In this document: piece by piece, positions 1 to 10,219 of the stretch | Layout: each line of letters opens with the position of its first letter | How positions within the stretch are numbered: the first letter of the stretch is position 1 | Source: Platycnemis pennipes | Lineage: Eukaryota > Arthropoda > Insecta > Odonata > Platycnemididae | Assembly: GCA_933228895.1 (NCBI GenBank) | Contig: OW121846.1 | Coordinates: forward strand, 145,594,746-145,658,745 | DNA length: 64,000 nucleotides | Direction: 5' to 3' | Made by a program: the position numbers and the translations under genes | The notes under the pieces: model-generated | Database searches by the model: none | What the model was told of the DNA's origin: nothing | Seen by the model: only the letters and a program-made list of their open reading frames with translations

Positions 1-312
1 ATCTCATGCTGTCTAGATTCCGCATCTTACTGAAGGAAAAAAGAAGACAACTATTAATATGCTGCACCCATCCTCAATTTCATATATTTGCCCCTGGATA
101 TAAATTAAATAGTTAATTACAGCAGTCTTCAATGCTCCTATAACTGTGGAGTGAAAGGGTTATGATTTGCATCACAATTCTGCCTAATAATACTGAAAAA
201 AAAAGTTTCAACCGGGTCTTGAATAAGGTTGTGGGTATTCAAATGCCAGCATTGTTCTTTTTACTAGGTCCGACAACAACATTCCTGATCTAATATAAGC
301 TAACTACCCATT

Positions 313-371
313 TGTAATGTATGTTAGTTTGTATTTGTTTTCGTGTATGTGAGTGCATTATGTATCGCAAT
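313..371 (+). repeat. Inverted LTR terminus (left arm of 59-bp inverted repeat)
   Basis: This segment is the exact reverse complement of 4033-4091, the first 59 bp of the LTR. In a normal minus-strand element this place would hold the end of a direct 3' LTR (TGTAATGACTTAGCCCG on the + strand); here it reads TGTAATGTATGTTAG. It is abutted on the left by the CCATT duplication. Confidence 0.85.
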
Positions 372-1341
372 CATTTTCCCTAATAAATATAGTCTTTTCA
401 TTGCAAAACTCTTGAGCGAAATCTGACTCCACTACACCATGGCTCTCACCTTTTACATTTGATTGTAAACTACAAGCATCATTAGGGCAGCACTCAAATG
501 CTCTGTTGCATGAAGTTTCAGGGGATAATCTACCACAGACCCTTATATCCATACCTTCGTTGCACATTGCCTTGAGATGGCCAACTTTCCTGCAGATATC
601 GCATCTGTAAGACCGGTATCTGCACGAAATCCTTCTATGCCCCACCAATCCGCAGCAATAGCACCTTTCCGCATTGCTGGATCCTCTGGGTGGTTGTGGT
701 TCCATGGCTCCCGACCTCCTCTTCTGCCGCAGTTGGTCCTGTCTCCGAAGCCGGTGGACCCCGACTTCTTCGTCACCTTCCTTGACGGCGTCCATCATGG
801 CGGCGTCCCGGGATACAAAATGGACTCCGTGTCCATTTTGAACAGAGCATGCCGCGACATTTTTCGCAGCCTTCTCGCGCGCGGCAGACAGTTCAATAGC
901 CTTGTCAAAGGACAGAGTCTCGTCCTCTAAATACAAGGCTTGCACGATTGCCTTGTCGCGAAGGCCCAACACAAACTGATCCCGTAATGCCTGGTCCAAA
1001 AACGTCCCAAACTTACAATAGCGGGAACGTTCTCGGAGGCCGGCAGAGAACTCAGTGACCGTTTCCTCCGCCAGTTGAACTCTCTGGTTAAAAGTAAGGC
1101 GCTCCGCAATCACTGACCGCTGAGGACTAAAATACTTCCGCAGCTTAGCGGTGATCTCAGAATACGAACATTCTGACGGCTTTTTCGGTTCGCACAGGTT
1201 GCGTACCACACCATAAGTCTCCTTGCCGATCGACGACAGCAGAACAGCGCGTTTCTTCACGTCGTGGGCCGCTTCTTGTCCTAAATCAATTACGACGAAA
1301 TATTCCGTCAACCTCTCTTCGTAGGACTCCCAATCGTCCAC
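358..1341 (-). pseudogene. gag: 5'-truncated gag of the gypsy-like element
   Basis: This open frame of about 327 codons encodes a capsid-type region (residues about 1-170, including WESYEERLTEYF and FSAGLRERSRYCKFG) and two CCHC zinc knuckles (CYCCGLVGHRRISC and CDICRKVGHLKAMC). The protein binds genomic RNA in the particle. No ATG starts it; the frame opens with GTG at the junction with pol (1339-1341), so the true N-terminus is missing. It lies downstream of pol instead of upstream, overlapping the pol frame by 56 bp. Its stop falls inside the inverted 59-bp LTR fragment, so the last five or so codons are not native. Confidence 0.8.
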
Positions 1342-3892
1342 CCCTAGCTCTCAACTGGTTGATATGCCTGCGGACAATAACACCTTCATCTGTCAACACA
1401 GAGTACCACCTGGATCCCAACACTTCACTTACGACCCCTGAAGTCCATTTCATCTGCCCATGCGGATACACTTTAACCATTACTCTTTGATCCTTATGCA
1501 ATACTCTGAGGGGAGATCCACCCTGTGCCACCATTTGTGCCATCTGTCTGTCATTCACAGTTTCCCCTATGTTGGGTTTCACTAAGGACAGTCGAGAGTG
1601 AATTGTCCTTCCAAACATTAACACACAAGGGGATTCACCCGTGGTTACATGGGGAGTAATTCTATATTGAAACAAGAAACGTGGTAAGGCAATGTGCAAG
1701 GGTATCCCATGCTGCATCAGAGTTTTGACCTTGTTTTTAAAGACCTTAACCATATTTTCGGCTGCTCCATTTGAGGCTGGGTGATAGGGAGGAGAAAATA
1801 CGTGCCTGATGCCATTTTTGTCACAAAATTCCTTGAACTGAGTGGAAGTGAAGGGAGAGCCATTATCGGATACCAAATGCTCCGGGAGTCCAAAGGTAGC
1901 AAAAATATCCCTTAAATGCCTTAAAATTTCTTCTGTGGAACTATTTTTTATTTCCCTAACCTCTGGCCATTTTGTTGAACTGTCAATCAAGATCAAAAAT
2001 AACTTTCCCAAAAAGGGTCCCGCTAAATCCACATGCAACCGTTGCCAAGGCCTAACAGGCCATTCCCAACACTTCAAAGGGGCCTTGCCAGGTGAAGGTT
2101 TGTTTGCTAGACAGGATACACACGAATTAGCTAACTGCTCCAAATCTTGGTCTAATTTTGGCCACCATACATAGGATCGGGCTAACGATTTCATCTTAAC
2201 AATGCCCATATGCCCAGCATGCAGCTCTTTGAGGACCTCAGCACTTAATTTCTTAGGAATAACCACCCTATTTCCCCACAAGAGGCAACCCTGCTCAACA
2301 GTCAATTCCTGCTGCTTCATGAAGTACGGTTTCAATTCATCCAGAACATTTTTAGGCCATCCAAACATACAAAAATCAATGATCTTGGACAGTGTTACAT
2401 CCGTCCTTGAGTGTCTGGATATGCTCTTGGCAGTTATAGGAAGGAATTCCTTTTCCCCTATGTCTAAGTAGGAAACTTCCTCTATAACATCCCTATCCTG
2501 TTCTAGGGGAAGCCGTGACAGACCATCTGCCACCTTATTTTTATCAGCCTGGATATACTCTAATTTGTAACTATACCCTTGTAGAATGACTGCCCAACGC
2601 TGCAAACGGCTAGCAGCCATTTGTGGAATACCACTTTTTTCACCCAAAATATGTAACAAGGGTTTGTGATCTGTCCTCAAAATAAAGTGCCTCCCATACA
2701 AATACTGGGTAAACCTCTTTACCCCAAAGATAATGGACAGGGCTTCCCTATCTATTTGAGAATAATTTCTCTCTGCCTTACTTAGTGACCTGGAAGCAAA
2801 GGCAATAGGCCGTGTCATTCCATTAGAATACTCATGTAATAATACACTGCCTAAACCGTACGGGGAAGCATCACACTCGAGCACCACAGGTAATGACGGA
2901 TCATAGTGAGCTAAAACACGTCCTGAAGTTATTGCTGTTTTAACAGTTGCAAACGCCTCTTGACATCTCTCACACCACACCCATTGTACATCTTTCCTAA
3001 GCAGTTCATGCAAAGGAGCAAGGATAGTCGCCAGATTCGGAATGAACTTTGAATAGTACTCCACCAGGCCCAAGAAGGCCCTGAGCTGAGAGGCATTTTG
3101 GGGTGGTGGCGACTCAACTATTGCATTTATTTTTCCCGTGGTTGCATGTAGCCCATACCTGTCTATCTTGTGACCTAAGAATTCTACTGATAGGCACATC
3201 AAATTACACTTCTTGGGATTTACTTTAAAGCCGAAGCTGTTTAACCTTTCTAATACGGCCACTAGATTCTGAAAATGTTCCTTATCATTTTTACCCGTGA
3301 CAATGATGTCATCCTGAAAACAAGCAACATCTGCCTGACCCTGCAAAACCTGATCCATTGTTTTCTGGAAAATGGCAGGTGCTGAGGCAACCCCAAAGGG
3401 TGATCTGGCATAACGGAAGAGTCCACGGTGTGTATTGATTGTGCACAGCCTTTGCGAGTCCTCTGAGAGGACCAGTTGTTGGAAGGCTTGTGACAAATCG
3501 ATTGTGGAAAACTTTTGCCCCCCTTGAAGCTTTATAAAGAGCTCTTCGACCCTTGGAAGGGGATATCTTTCAATTTCTAACTGGGGGTTCACCGTAATTT
3601 TAAAGTCTCCACATATACGAATATTCCCATCCCCCTTAACTATCGGGACAATGGGTGTTGCCCAATCACTGAAATCTACCTGATACAAAATTTCCAGTTC
3701 CAACAGACGATCGATTTCATTGTTCACCTTATCCCTAAGGGCAAAAGCTAACGCTCTGGGTGAGCAAAACACCGGCTTTGCTCCTGGTTTAAGGTGTAGT
3801 TTTGCCTCATTTCCCTTAAATGATCCCAGGCTGCCATCCCAGAGCCCCTTAAACCGTTCCCAAATCTCTGAGGCATTACTGCATTGCACCAT
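1286..3892 (-). CDS. pol: Ty3/gypsy pol polyprotein (RT, RNase H, integrase), no protease
   Basis: This is an open reading frame of 868 codons. The reverse transcriptase covers roughly residues 30-300 and has the catalytic FQDDIIV motif. An RNase H domain follows, with ECDASPYGLG, DREALSI and RTDHKPL. The integrase starts with an HHCC zinc region (HAGHMG...CVSCLANKP) and continues with a DDE core showing HVDLAGPF, LVSDNGSPFT and the glutamate of NGAAENMVK. The sequence resembles the K02A2.6-like/mag group. The aspartic protease that normally precedes RT is absent; the frame begins about 45 bp past the primer binding site, so gag and protease were lost from their normal place. At the 3' end the frame runs straight into gag sequence in another frame, and its last 15 or so residues are junction read-through. 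It could not make virus-like particles unless complemented. Confidence 0.9.
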   Translation of the reverse strand: MVQCSNASEIWERFKGLWDGSLGSFKGNEAKLHLKPGAKPVFCSPRALAFALRDKVNNEIDRLLELEILYQVDFSDWATPIVPIVKGDGNIRICGDFKITVNPQLEIERYPLPRVEELFIKLQGGQKFSTIDLSQAFQQLVLSEDSQRLCTINTHRGLFRYARSPFGVASAPAIFQKTMDQVLQGQADVACFQDDIIVTGKNDKEHFQNLVAVLERLNSFGFKVNPKKCNLMCLSVEFLGHKIDRYGLHATTGKINAIVESPPPQNASQLRAFLGLVEYYSKFIPNLATILAPLHELLRKDVQWVWCERCQEAFATVKTAITSGRVLAHYDPSLPVVLECDASPYGLGSVLLHEYSNGMTRPIAFASRSLSKAERNYSQIDREALSIIFGVKRFTQYLYGRHFILRTDHKPLLHILGEKSGIPQMAASRLQRWAVILQGYSYKLEYIQADKNKVADGLSRLPLEQDRDVIEEVSYLDIGEKEFLPITAKSISRHSRTDVTLSKIIDFCMFGWPKNVLDELKPYFMKQQELTVEQGCLLWGNRVVIPKKLSAEVLKELHAGHMGIVKMKSLARSYVWWPKLDQDLEQLANSCVSCLANKPSPGKAPLKCWEWPVRPWQRLHVDLAGPFLGKLFLILIDSSTKWPEVREIKNSSTEEILRHLRDIFATFGLPEHLVSDNGSPFTSTQFKEFCDKNGIRHVFSPPYHPASNGAAENMVKVFKNKVKTLMQHGIPLHIALPRFLFQYRITPHVTTGESPCVLMFGRTIHSRLSLVKPNIGETVNDRQMAQMVAQGGSPLRVLHKDQRVMVKVYPHGQMKWTSGVVSEVLGSRWYSVLTDEGVIVRRHINQLRARGGRLGVLRREVDGIFRRN

Positions 3893-3934
3893 TTCGATTT
3901 TATTAATCGGAGAAGGAAACTTTAATTCCCTGTA

Positions 3935-3955
3935 CCAATCCCATCCTCGTCGCCA
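3935..3955 (-). promoter_or_regulatory. Primer binding site, tRNA-Ser type
   Basis: Directly after the LTR end CA, the minus strand reads TGGCGACGAGGATGGGATT. This is complementary to a tRNA 3' end with CCA, as found in serine tRNAs ending ...CCTCGTCGCCA. It fixes the LTR boundary and the element orientation. The tRNA identity is from general knowledge of serine tRNA 3' ends, not from a search. Confidence 0.7.
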
Positions 3956-4091
3956 TGTAATGACTTAGCCCGTTGACGGTCGTAGCGTAAGTGACCAGAA
4001 ATGCCACTTACCGTTTATTTGGCGCCAAAACAATTGCGATACATAATGCACTCACATACACGAAAACAAATACAAACTAACATACATTACA
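3956..4091 (-). repeat. 5' LTR of the gypsy-like element (136 bp)
   Basis: Read on the minus strand it starts TGTAATGT and ends GTCATTACA, the TG...CA termini expected of an LTR, with TGTAAT/ATTACA as short terminal inverted repeats. It contains an AATAAA-type signal (CCAAATAAACGG on the minus strand). The primer binding site follows at once. It is short for an LTR. Only its first 59 bp recur at the other end of the insertion, and there in inverted orientation. Confidence 0.75.
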
Positions 4092-4096
4092 CCATT

Positions 4097-6170
4097 CTGA
4101 TAAGGAGGGTGGATTACTGACTTTTGCCCAGGGACTGTCACAAAGTGATTTTCAGATAGACAGATTCCAAGAATTTCACATGAGGTCTCACCTAAGTTAC
4201 AGCTGACTTCAAAGGTTCCTTCGGCAGGTGCATGGGCGTGTGGTCCATGGTTCCATTTAAGCTGTCAAAAGCAGAGTCCACCTCCATAAAAAACTATGTA
4301 GTGGCAAGTCCATCTTTGCCTAAAACACCTGAAACCATACATCAACATTAATAGATGAGAATGTATTTGAAGGTAGAAAGCACTAGCCTCATACATTTTC
4401 TTTGGGATATTTTGATGACGTTATTTTTCACATTGATGACATTTATTTCACCGTCGATAACGATCTTCCAACACACTCGGACACTTTATGATAGACCGGA
4501 TACCTCTTTTCATTAATCTTTTCACTCTCGCTTCTAAAAAAAACAAATCGCACTAACAAACATGGCAAACTCGCCCTCCGTCAATGGTTTAGCAGGCATA
4601 CTCAGATGTCAGATGTTAATCCAAAGAAAATCGGCGACAGAATGAGTGTAGGGTCAGACGGATCAGACATACAAATACAAATGATTCATCGCTGAGACAA
4701 AGCGGGTCATTCGGCCTCGCCATCAGCAGAATGTAAGCATCACAATGTAATGTAATGACAACAGCTTATTAGCGGTGAAGCAGCAGACGGTGAAGAGATG
4801 TGCCACTGCAATGAAAGAAAAATGAAAAGAAAAAGTTACAATGCAACGAAAATGTATGGATTCTACGATTCTACACATGGAGCGCGGGTATGGTGTCGAA
4901 CGTGGCAACGTCGCACGGAATCCCAAAGCCATGCGTCCACTTCCTCCCGCTCGCCTCACTCCCCTTGTTGATGGAAACACCGAATTAAATGTAAGCGCAC
5001 ATAAAATAAACAACTAAATAAATTCTAAATATCGAGAACCGATTAGCCTTGTATTACCATAAGCTCCATGACAGGACAAGATTCGTATCGATATGACCAC
5101 GCAGTACTGAGAAAAAGTTGTTTCACAAAATTTACAAGAACAATTTTATTTACACTTTGATTATCTTAAAACTTTGTACATACCTTAAAAACAAGTTCCT
5201 TTATGTTGTTTTAAAGTTTGGTTACAATCCAATGAATACTTAAAAAGTTATGAATTTTTAAAGTGAGCATTCCGTTTAAAACGGTGAAAAAACCGGCACT
5301 TTTTTTGTTTCGCAGACAATAAAATTTTAACAAGTTAAAATAAAAATTTTCACTTTCCACAGTTAAACGCAGAATTAAATTTGCTAATTTTTGATGTAAT
5401 TTGTTTTCATGTGGAACTACGGGTACAACTGTCATTGACTTGTAAACTCGAGTGTCATGACTTTTTTCCACGACAGTAGTCGTATAATCAACATGGTTGC
5501 CGTTTGTTTACGTTAGTTGGCCTAGTCTGACGTGTTTATAAGTGTTGTATCCATTGTTGAAGGACTTTTAATGCTTTTGTAATGCATGAAATGCAATTAG
5601 AAAATCTGAGCAAAGGTAAGGAAGGTAAATGTGATGCAGTTAACTGGCAAAATTATCTCGTTGTGATTCTCTGGTAATGCCCGTTGTTATAAGACGAAGA
5701 TATTTTATTGCTTTTTATCTTTCTTGGCGTTTGGAAGGCGATATATTACTTATTATTTTATGTATTGAGTATAATGCTATTTTACGTGGTTTATAGCCAT
5801 CGCTTCCTTTATTTGAGCTACTTTGCCATAATTCGTCGCTTGATAATCAAGAAATGGCCAATTTCAGTCCTAATGGATACGATAATCTTAAAGGTGGGTG
5901 ACGATTGTACTGCCATATAATTATATTTTTCAAATCTGTGTCCTACAGGTGCTGGTGAGATATTTTATGCTATGCACTGCAGGCAATCTTATCGAAGAGA
6001 GAACTTAATGCAGAAATTTTGCCTCATTTGCAATCCACTATGATATACTTGTCATAAACAACGTACACTAAAGCGGCGGTGATGAGGAATTTCAGTATTT
6101 CTTGAAAACTGTATGGAAATTAAGCGAGCAGAATGTTGCTGATTCACATCTTTCTCGGCCGAAAACAGTT
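4097..6170. other. No recognisable gene; AT-rich DNA
   Basis: I see only short chance frames here. A possible non-coding first exon ends at a GTAAG donor near 5615 (ATGCATGAAATGC...AGCAAAG then GTAAGG), but nothing ties it to a gene. Confidence 0.4.
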
Positions 6171-6383
6171 GTGACAAGTTTACATTGTGTGTTCCCTAAA
6201 AGTTTAGTGGTGGCCAAGTGTTTCCGATACCCTTGTTTACATTATGTGTCCTCTAAACGTTTATTTGTGTCTCTCGAGAGGTGGCAAAGTGTTTCCGAAG
6301 GATATTACCCTTGTTTACATTGTGTTCCCTAAACGTTTAGTGATGTCATTCGAGTGGTGGCAAAGTGTCATCGATAGATAGTA
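6171..6383 (+). repeat. Three degenerate tandem units of about 60-77 bp
   Basis: Units start near 6171, 6231 and 6308. Each carries the blocks GTTTACATT(G/A)TGT, CCCTAAACGTTTA(or close) and GGTGGCAAAGTGT. The third unit is followed by unrelated sequence. No coding content is evident. Confidence 0.7.
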
Positions 6384-8200
6384 CCCAGTGACTGTGAAAT
6401 GCTTAACTAATAAGGTGTTCTACTTCCTTTTGTGTCTCTGAAGTGAAGATATTGGCGTTAAAATGGGTTTGACTAATCTGAAGGCTTCACATGGCGTTCA
6501 AAATTTATTTATTGAGCTTTGTATATGATTGTGAGTACGTATGGATAATGCTGTCATTTGAGTGAAACGTGTATTGAATGGTCCTAACCTGTCATAACAA
6601 TTGGTGCACTCACGATGGTGAGTTACATAAAACTTAAACGTTAATTTATGATCAGTTATGATAAGTTAATATGTACGGTGTACTGCTCAAGGTGTTGAGA
6701 AATGTGCAGTACTTAACTTCCCAATCATCCCATGCTGATTGTATAGATATTTTCATTTTTGTCATATGTATGTCCTTAAATGATATTTTACCCTAATAAA
6801 ATTATATTTTTACCAGCGCAGAACTATTGTTTACATTAATTATGCGCGTATCTCAAGCTTGGTCTAAGGTCATATTAACAATGATTTACTGTAACTTATG
6901 CTAACGACAAATTTGACAATGTTTTCGCACCCAAATAATCTTATATTAACGCTATAATTTAATAATAGTGTTATATTAAAATGCCCTAGGGTTTATTCAC
7001 TGCATGTCGAGTATGTTTTTTTTAACATTCTTCTTTAATCAGGCATACCTTTGTGTTACAAAATTTCCTGAATTGTTAAGTGCTATGCTGTCAGTAGTGA
7101 TCCACCCAAGGTATTATGCAAAACTAAATTTCTTTCCTAGCGTAAGTTAAAAAAATTCACTAGTTAATGAATAATACTGTGATTACGTGGTATCTGACAT
7201 AGCTCCCACAGCATCGTAGTGAGATTCCTATTCTTTCCCATGTCCATTAGTATAGCGTATCGGATCAAGATGACATTATTCGTCTTTGTTCTGCAAAAAA
7301 TTTCATGCTTACTTAATCCGATAATTTTAAAAATTAAATGACATATATTCAATAGCAGAGCTATGTTTATTTGGTTTTTAATGGTATTGGATATGTAACG
7401 ATATGTCTGATCAAAAGGAGTGATAATGTGCTACATGTATTATGCTCCGAATAACGCATGTCATTTGAAACTCTTTCCCGGGGATTGCGTCTGAGGACCT
7501 TGCTAATCATTGGTTGAATCCTTTTTTGGAGACCTCGAACGCGTTATTTTTCATAGCAACGTCACATCCGCCGCATGCAATCACACCGACCCCTTGGCCT
7601 CGCTCTCCGCCTGGCGTTGAGACTCCGACCACCCTTTTCGTAATCGCACAGGTCGGAGTTTCAACGTCGGCGAAACGGAAACTCCGCCGAGAAGAATGTT
7701 TCAATGCAATCAACATCGAAGAAAATAGTATACTTCATTGCAAGGATGAAATTCGTAACTAAAATACAACATGGCAACTACAGTCGCTTCTCGAATACTA
7801 ACATACAACAAAATAGTTACGTCCAAAGACACTCATAAGGTTCATTAACGGACACATAGTGGGGCAAGGACAGATTACAGCATACACTATCTTAAAGTTA
7901 CACCTACCTCTCAAGTACTTCTCTCTGGGAGCAGATCAACCTTCAACACAGCACTTTCTGCATTCCACATCCAAATTCAGGCGTCAATTACAACAAAAAC
8001 ACAGATTTCGACCGCCTCATTAATTCTCCGATAGCCGTTGACACTGCGTGTGCTTCCCTCATTTCAAATCAACAGGGATGCATGGAGGGGGAAATTTCCC
8101 CCTCCCTTGACCTCGAAAGTGGTGGGGGGTAATCGTGTAGTTCCAAACACCGTTCGCAGAGGGTATGGAACTTAGGGGAACGGCCGCGGCGCCAGTGAAA
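6384..8200. other. No recognisable gene
   Basis: Mixed AT-rich sequence with a more CpG-containing patch near 7480-7720. No domain, RNA gene or element end was recognised. Confidence 0.4.
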
Positions 8201-8211
8201 TCCCCATGGCC

Positions 8212-8243
8212 CAAGGTCTGTAGAGTATACTCTACAGACCTTG
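8212..8243. repeat. Tiny palindromic insertion, copy 1 (32 bp)
   Basis: A perfect palindrome spans 8211-8244, with arms CAAGGTCTGTAGAGTA and TACTCTACAGACCTTG and no loop. The flanking 9-mers match at 6 of 9 positions, fitting an eroded target duplication. The same CAAGGTCTGT...ACAGACCTTG ends recur at 9492-9556 and 49371-49395. Confidence 0.65.
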
Positions 8244-8464
8244 GCAATAGCCAACCGGAGCAGGGGAATTGGAATTCGTTATTCTTCTATTTTTTCAGAC
8301 CTCATGTGTGTGAGCTCTCTCGGAATTCATCCATAGGAGCTCGTAAACACCCTCAAGAGTAGAGGTCTTCAAGTTCTCATTCATCTGACGTCATGATGTG
8401 TGAGGACTGAAAGACCTCGTCATGTCTCTTAATGCTGAGTCGTAAAGGGGTCTTAAGGCCGTTC

Positions 8465-8790
8465 TACTGTGGCATTTTTTGGTACCCCCCCCCTCCCCCC
8501 CTCGTTGGACATTACCCCTCGGCGGACTAATTACCCTCCGGACTTAGCCGAAGGACTTGCACGACAGGCGTAGCTAACGACAGGCGGAGCCAACGACGCC
8601 AACAATGCCTACGATTCCAAAATGCTTCGATTCTCGCCTGCACCGATTCACGCCTGCACCAATTCACGCCCGCACCAATCACGGCCGCACCAATCACCTC
8701 ACAACATCCGCTCTCACTTATATAGCCCCCAAAGCGCGCAAGAAGACCAGAAGTTAGGCCATCGTACGAGCCGTTATTTGGTGTTCCCCC
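8465..8790 (-). repeat. Dispersed repeat with TATA and repeated CCAAT motifs, copy 1
   Basis: Read on the minus strand, 8700-8460 matches 49950-50190 on the + strand in several blocks, including AAGTCCTTCGGCTAAGTCC, GCATTGTTGGC(G/A)TCGTTGG and CACCAAAAAATGCCAC. Upstream on the minus strand, near 8717-8726, is a good TATA box (GGCTATATAAGTG). It is followed by four 15-16 bp units at 8635-8696 that each contain ATTGGTGC-like CCAAT elements. It may be the promoter end of a transposable element or a real gene promoter. I found no credible protein downstream. Confidence 0.5.
8635..8696. repeat. Four 15-16 bp tandem units with CCAAT boxes
   Basis: The units read CGCCTGCACCGATTCA, CGCCTGCACCAATTCA, CGCCCGCACCAATCA and CGGCCGCACCAATCA. 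Three contain CCAAT. They lie within 60 bp of the TATATAAG motif read on the other strand. Confidence 0.7.
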
Positions 8791-9245
8791 GCCGTAGTGA
8801 AAAAAGAGTCCCGGATGAACCAATCCTAATCTTCCACCTCGCCCCCTTCACATCATGCCACCTTTTCCTCCCCTCAATTTTGCACCAATGGAATTCCACG
8901 TTAAACCCCATTGCACTTTGACCTTCCAGAATATAGCCCCTCCTTTCCCCAGAGAATACCTCCCTTCTCACGCCCTCTGTTCCAGTCGAGACGGCAAAGA
9001 GACGATATCGAGGCGAGGTGAGAGGAGAGTTAGTGTTTGTCGATTCTCCTTTTTGCGCCATGGACTTTTGGTGCAAGTTATTAGTTTTCCCGAAATGGTG
9101 AAGAGTATTTCAATTTTGTTGGTTTGTACCTTGTTGTTTAAATACAGTGTTTGATTAGTTAGATTGTCATACTTTTGTGGTTTTTTTTCTATTACTGACC
9201 TCATCTTGCTCACCCGTCTTGGAAAGAATATTTGTCCTTTGGACA

Positions 9246-9286
9246 AGCGTTTCTCGTGAACTGCTGTTCTTCTTTCGAGAAACGCT
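9246..9286. repeat. Hairpin, 11-bp arms
   Basis: AGCGTTTCTCG (9246-9256) pairs perfectly with CGAGAAACGCT (9276-9286) across a loop of about 19 bases. It lies just outside the larger inverted repeat that begins at 9293. Confidence 0.6.
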
Positions 9287-9292
9287 GCACTT

Positions 9293-10190
9293 CACGGTAC
9301 AATTTCTTGTACAACTTGTACAATGTGCAAATTGTATCGTGTACGAGGGGTTTGTACAATTTCTTGTACAAGAAATTAGATCATGCTCTATATTATTGAA
9401 TGAAACCGTCCAAGATCCACTCAGTAGCTTCTGCGCATGACATGTGACGGTAGTGATGCGTTAGTTTTGTATTCGTAAGGTTGGTGTTCTGCAAGGTCTG
9501 TAGAGTATACCAGGAGTATACAGACTGATACAGACTATACTTATCTACAGACCTTGGGTGTTCTGTTTGCGATCACTTTTATTCCTATAAGCATGGCGAA
9601 ACTTCCATTTTGTCGTACATATCGTGATATTCTTTGTTGCTTTTTATTATGATGTTCTTTGTTGCTTCCATATTGTGATATTCGTCGGTCGCGTTCGAAG
9701 TGTTCTATTTCTCAAAAGATGAGTTGGACACACTGGAAAACATTAAACCTCAATGAAATTAAGATGACGTTATTGAACCAAAAATAAATATATGCAACGA
9801 GCGAAAACATGTTGTTTTGACGATAAATGATGGGTTTCATGAGCCGATGAAAGAGTGCAAGTAACCAATCGTAAAATTTCATTTTATTAATGCTAGGATT
9901 AATGGTAGCAAATCATTGTACTCATGGCAGTATTTTCAAAATACCACGAACATGTATATATCCATGTTCATGCAAAATACCAGGGATACTATATTTACAC
10001 ACTCCCTGCAAAATACTATCGTCATCGGATATCGCGATTCACCTGTTGGACAGAAAACGATATCTGCGCATGTTATTGGCGCACAAATTGCATGAAAATC
10101 TTTGATCGTGTACGAACGTGAACCAATTCCTTGTAAAATATCTTGGTCCAATCTCGCCGTTCAATTTATTGTACAAGAAATTGTACCGTG
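9293..10190. repeat. Inverted repeat pair around about 0.9 kb
   Basis: Positions 9293-9313 and 10170-10190 are exact reverse complements over 21 bp and share the core TACAATTTCTTGTACA. A third copy of this core lies at 9354-9372. An extra palindrome TTTACGAATGAGTTCGTAAA follows at 10200-10219. The interval contains the small palindromic insertion at 9492-9556 but no recognised coding sequence. It could be a decayed inverted-repeat element. Confidence 0.45.
9492..9556. mobile_element. Tiny palindromic insertion, copy 2 (65 bp)
   Basis: The ends CAAGGTCTGTAGA and TCTACAGACCTTG are 13-bp inverted repeats. The insert is flanked by a perfect 9-bp direct repeat GGTGTTCTG (9483-9491 and 9557-9565), the mark of an insertion event. 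CAAGG ends with 8-9 bp duplications suggest a hAT-like non-autonomous element, but 65 bp is exceptionally short. Confidence 0.7.
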
Positions 10191-10219
10191 TACAACGGCC
10201 TTTACGAATGAGTTCGTAA

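Larger units (their letters stand above)
313..4091 (-). mobile_element. Rearranged Ty3/gypsy-like LTR retroelement insertion
   Basis: The unit is bounded by a perfect 59-bp inverted repeat (313-371 and 4033-4091) and by a 5-bp direct duplication CCATT (308-312 and 4092-4096), so it integrated as one piece. On the minus strand the order is LTR (4091-3956), primer binding site, pol without gag or protease before it, then a 5'-truncated gag, then an inverted copy of the first 59 bp of the LTR. A normal element reads LTR-gag-protease-pol-LTR with direct LTRs. The pol and gag reading frames are still open, so the insertion may be fairly young. Boundaries and duplications are read directly; the family assignment rests on the RT, RNase H and integrase motifs. 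Confidence 0.85.

Noticed and set aside
1842..2174. + strand frames across 0.5-4 kb
   Set aside because: Shadows of the minus-strand gag and pol frames.
4723..5013. 96-codon minus-strand frame with hydrophobic end
   Set aside because: No known motif, no start context, no neighbours; treated as chance.
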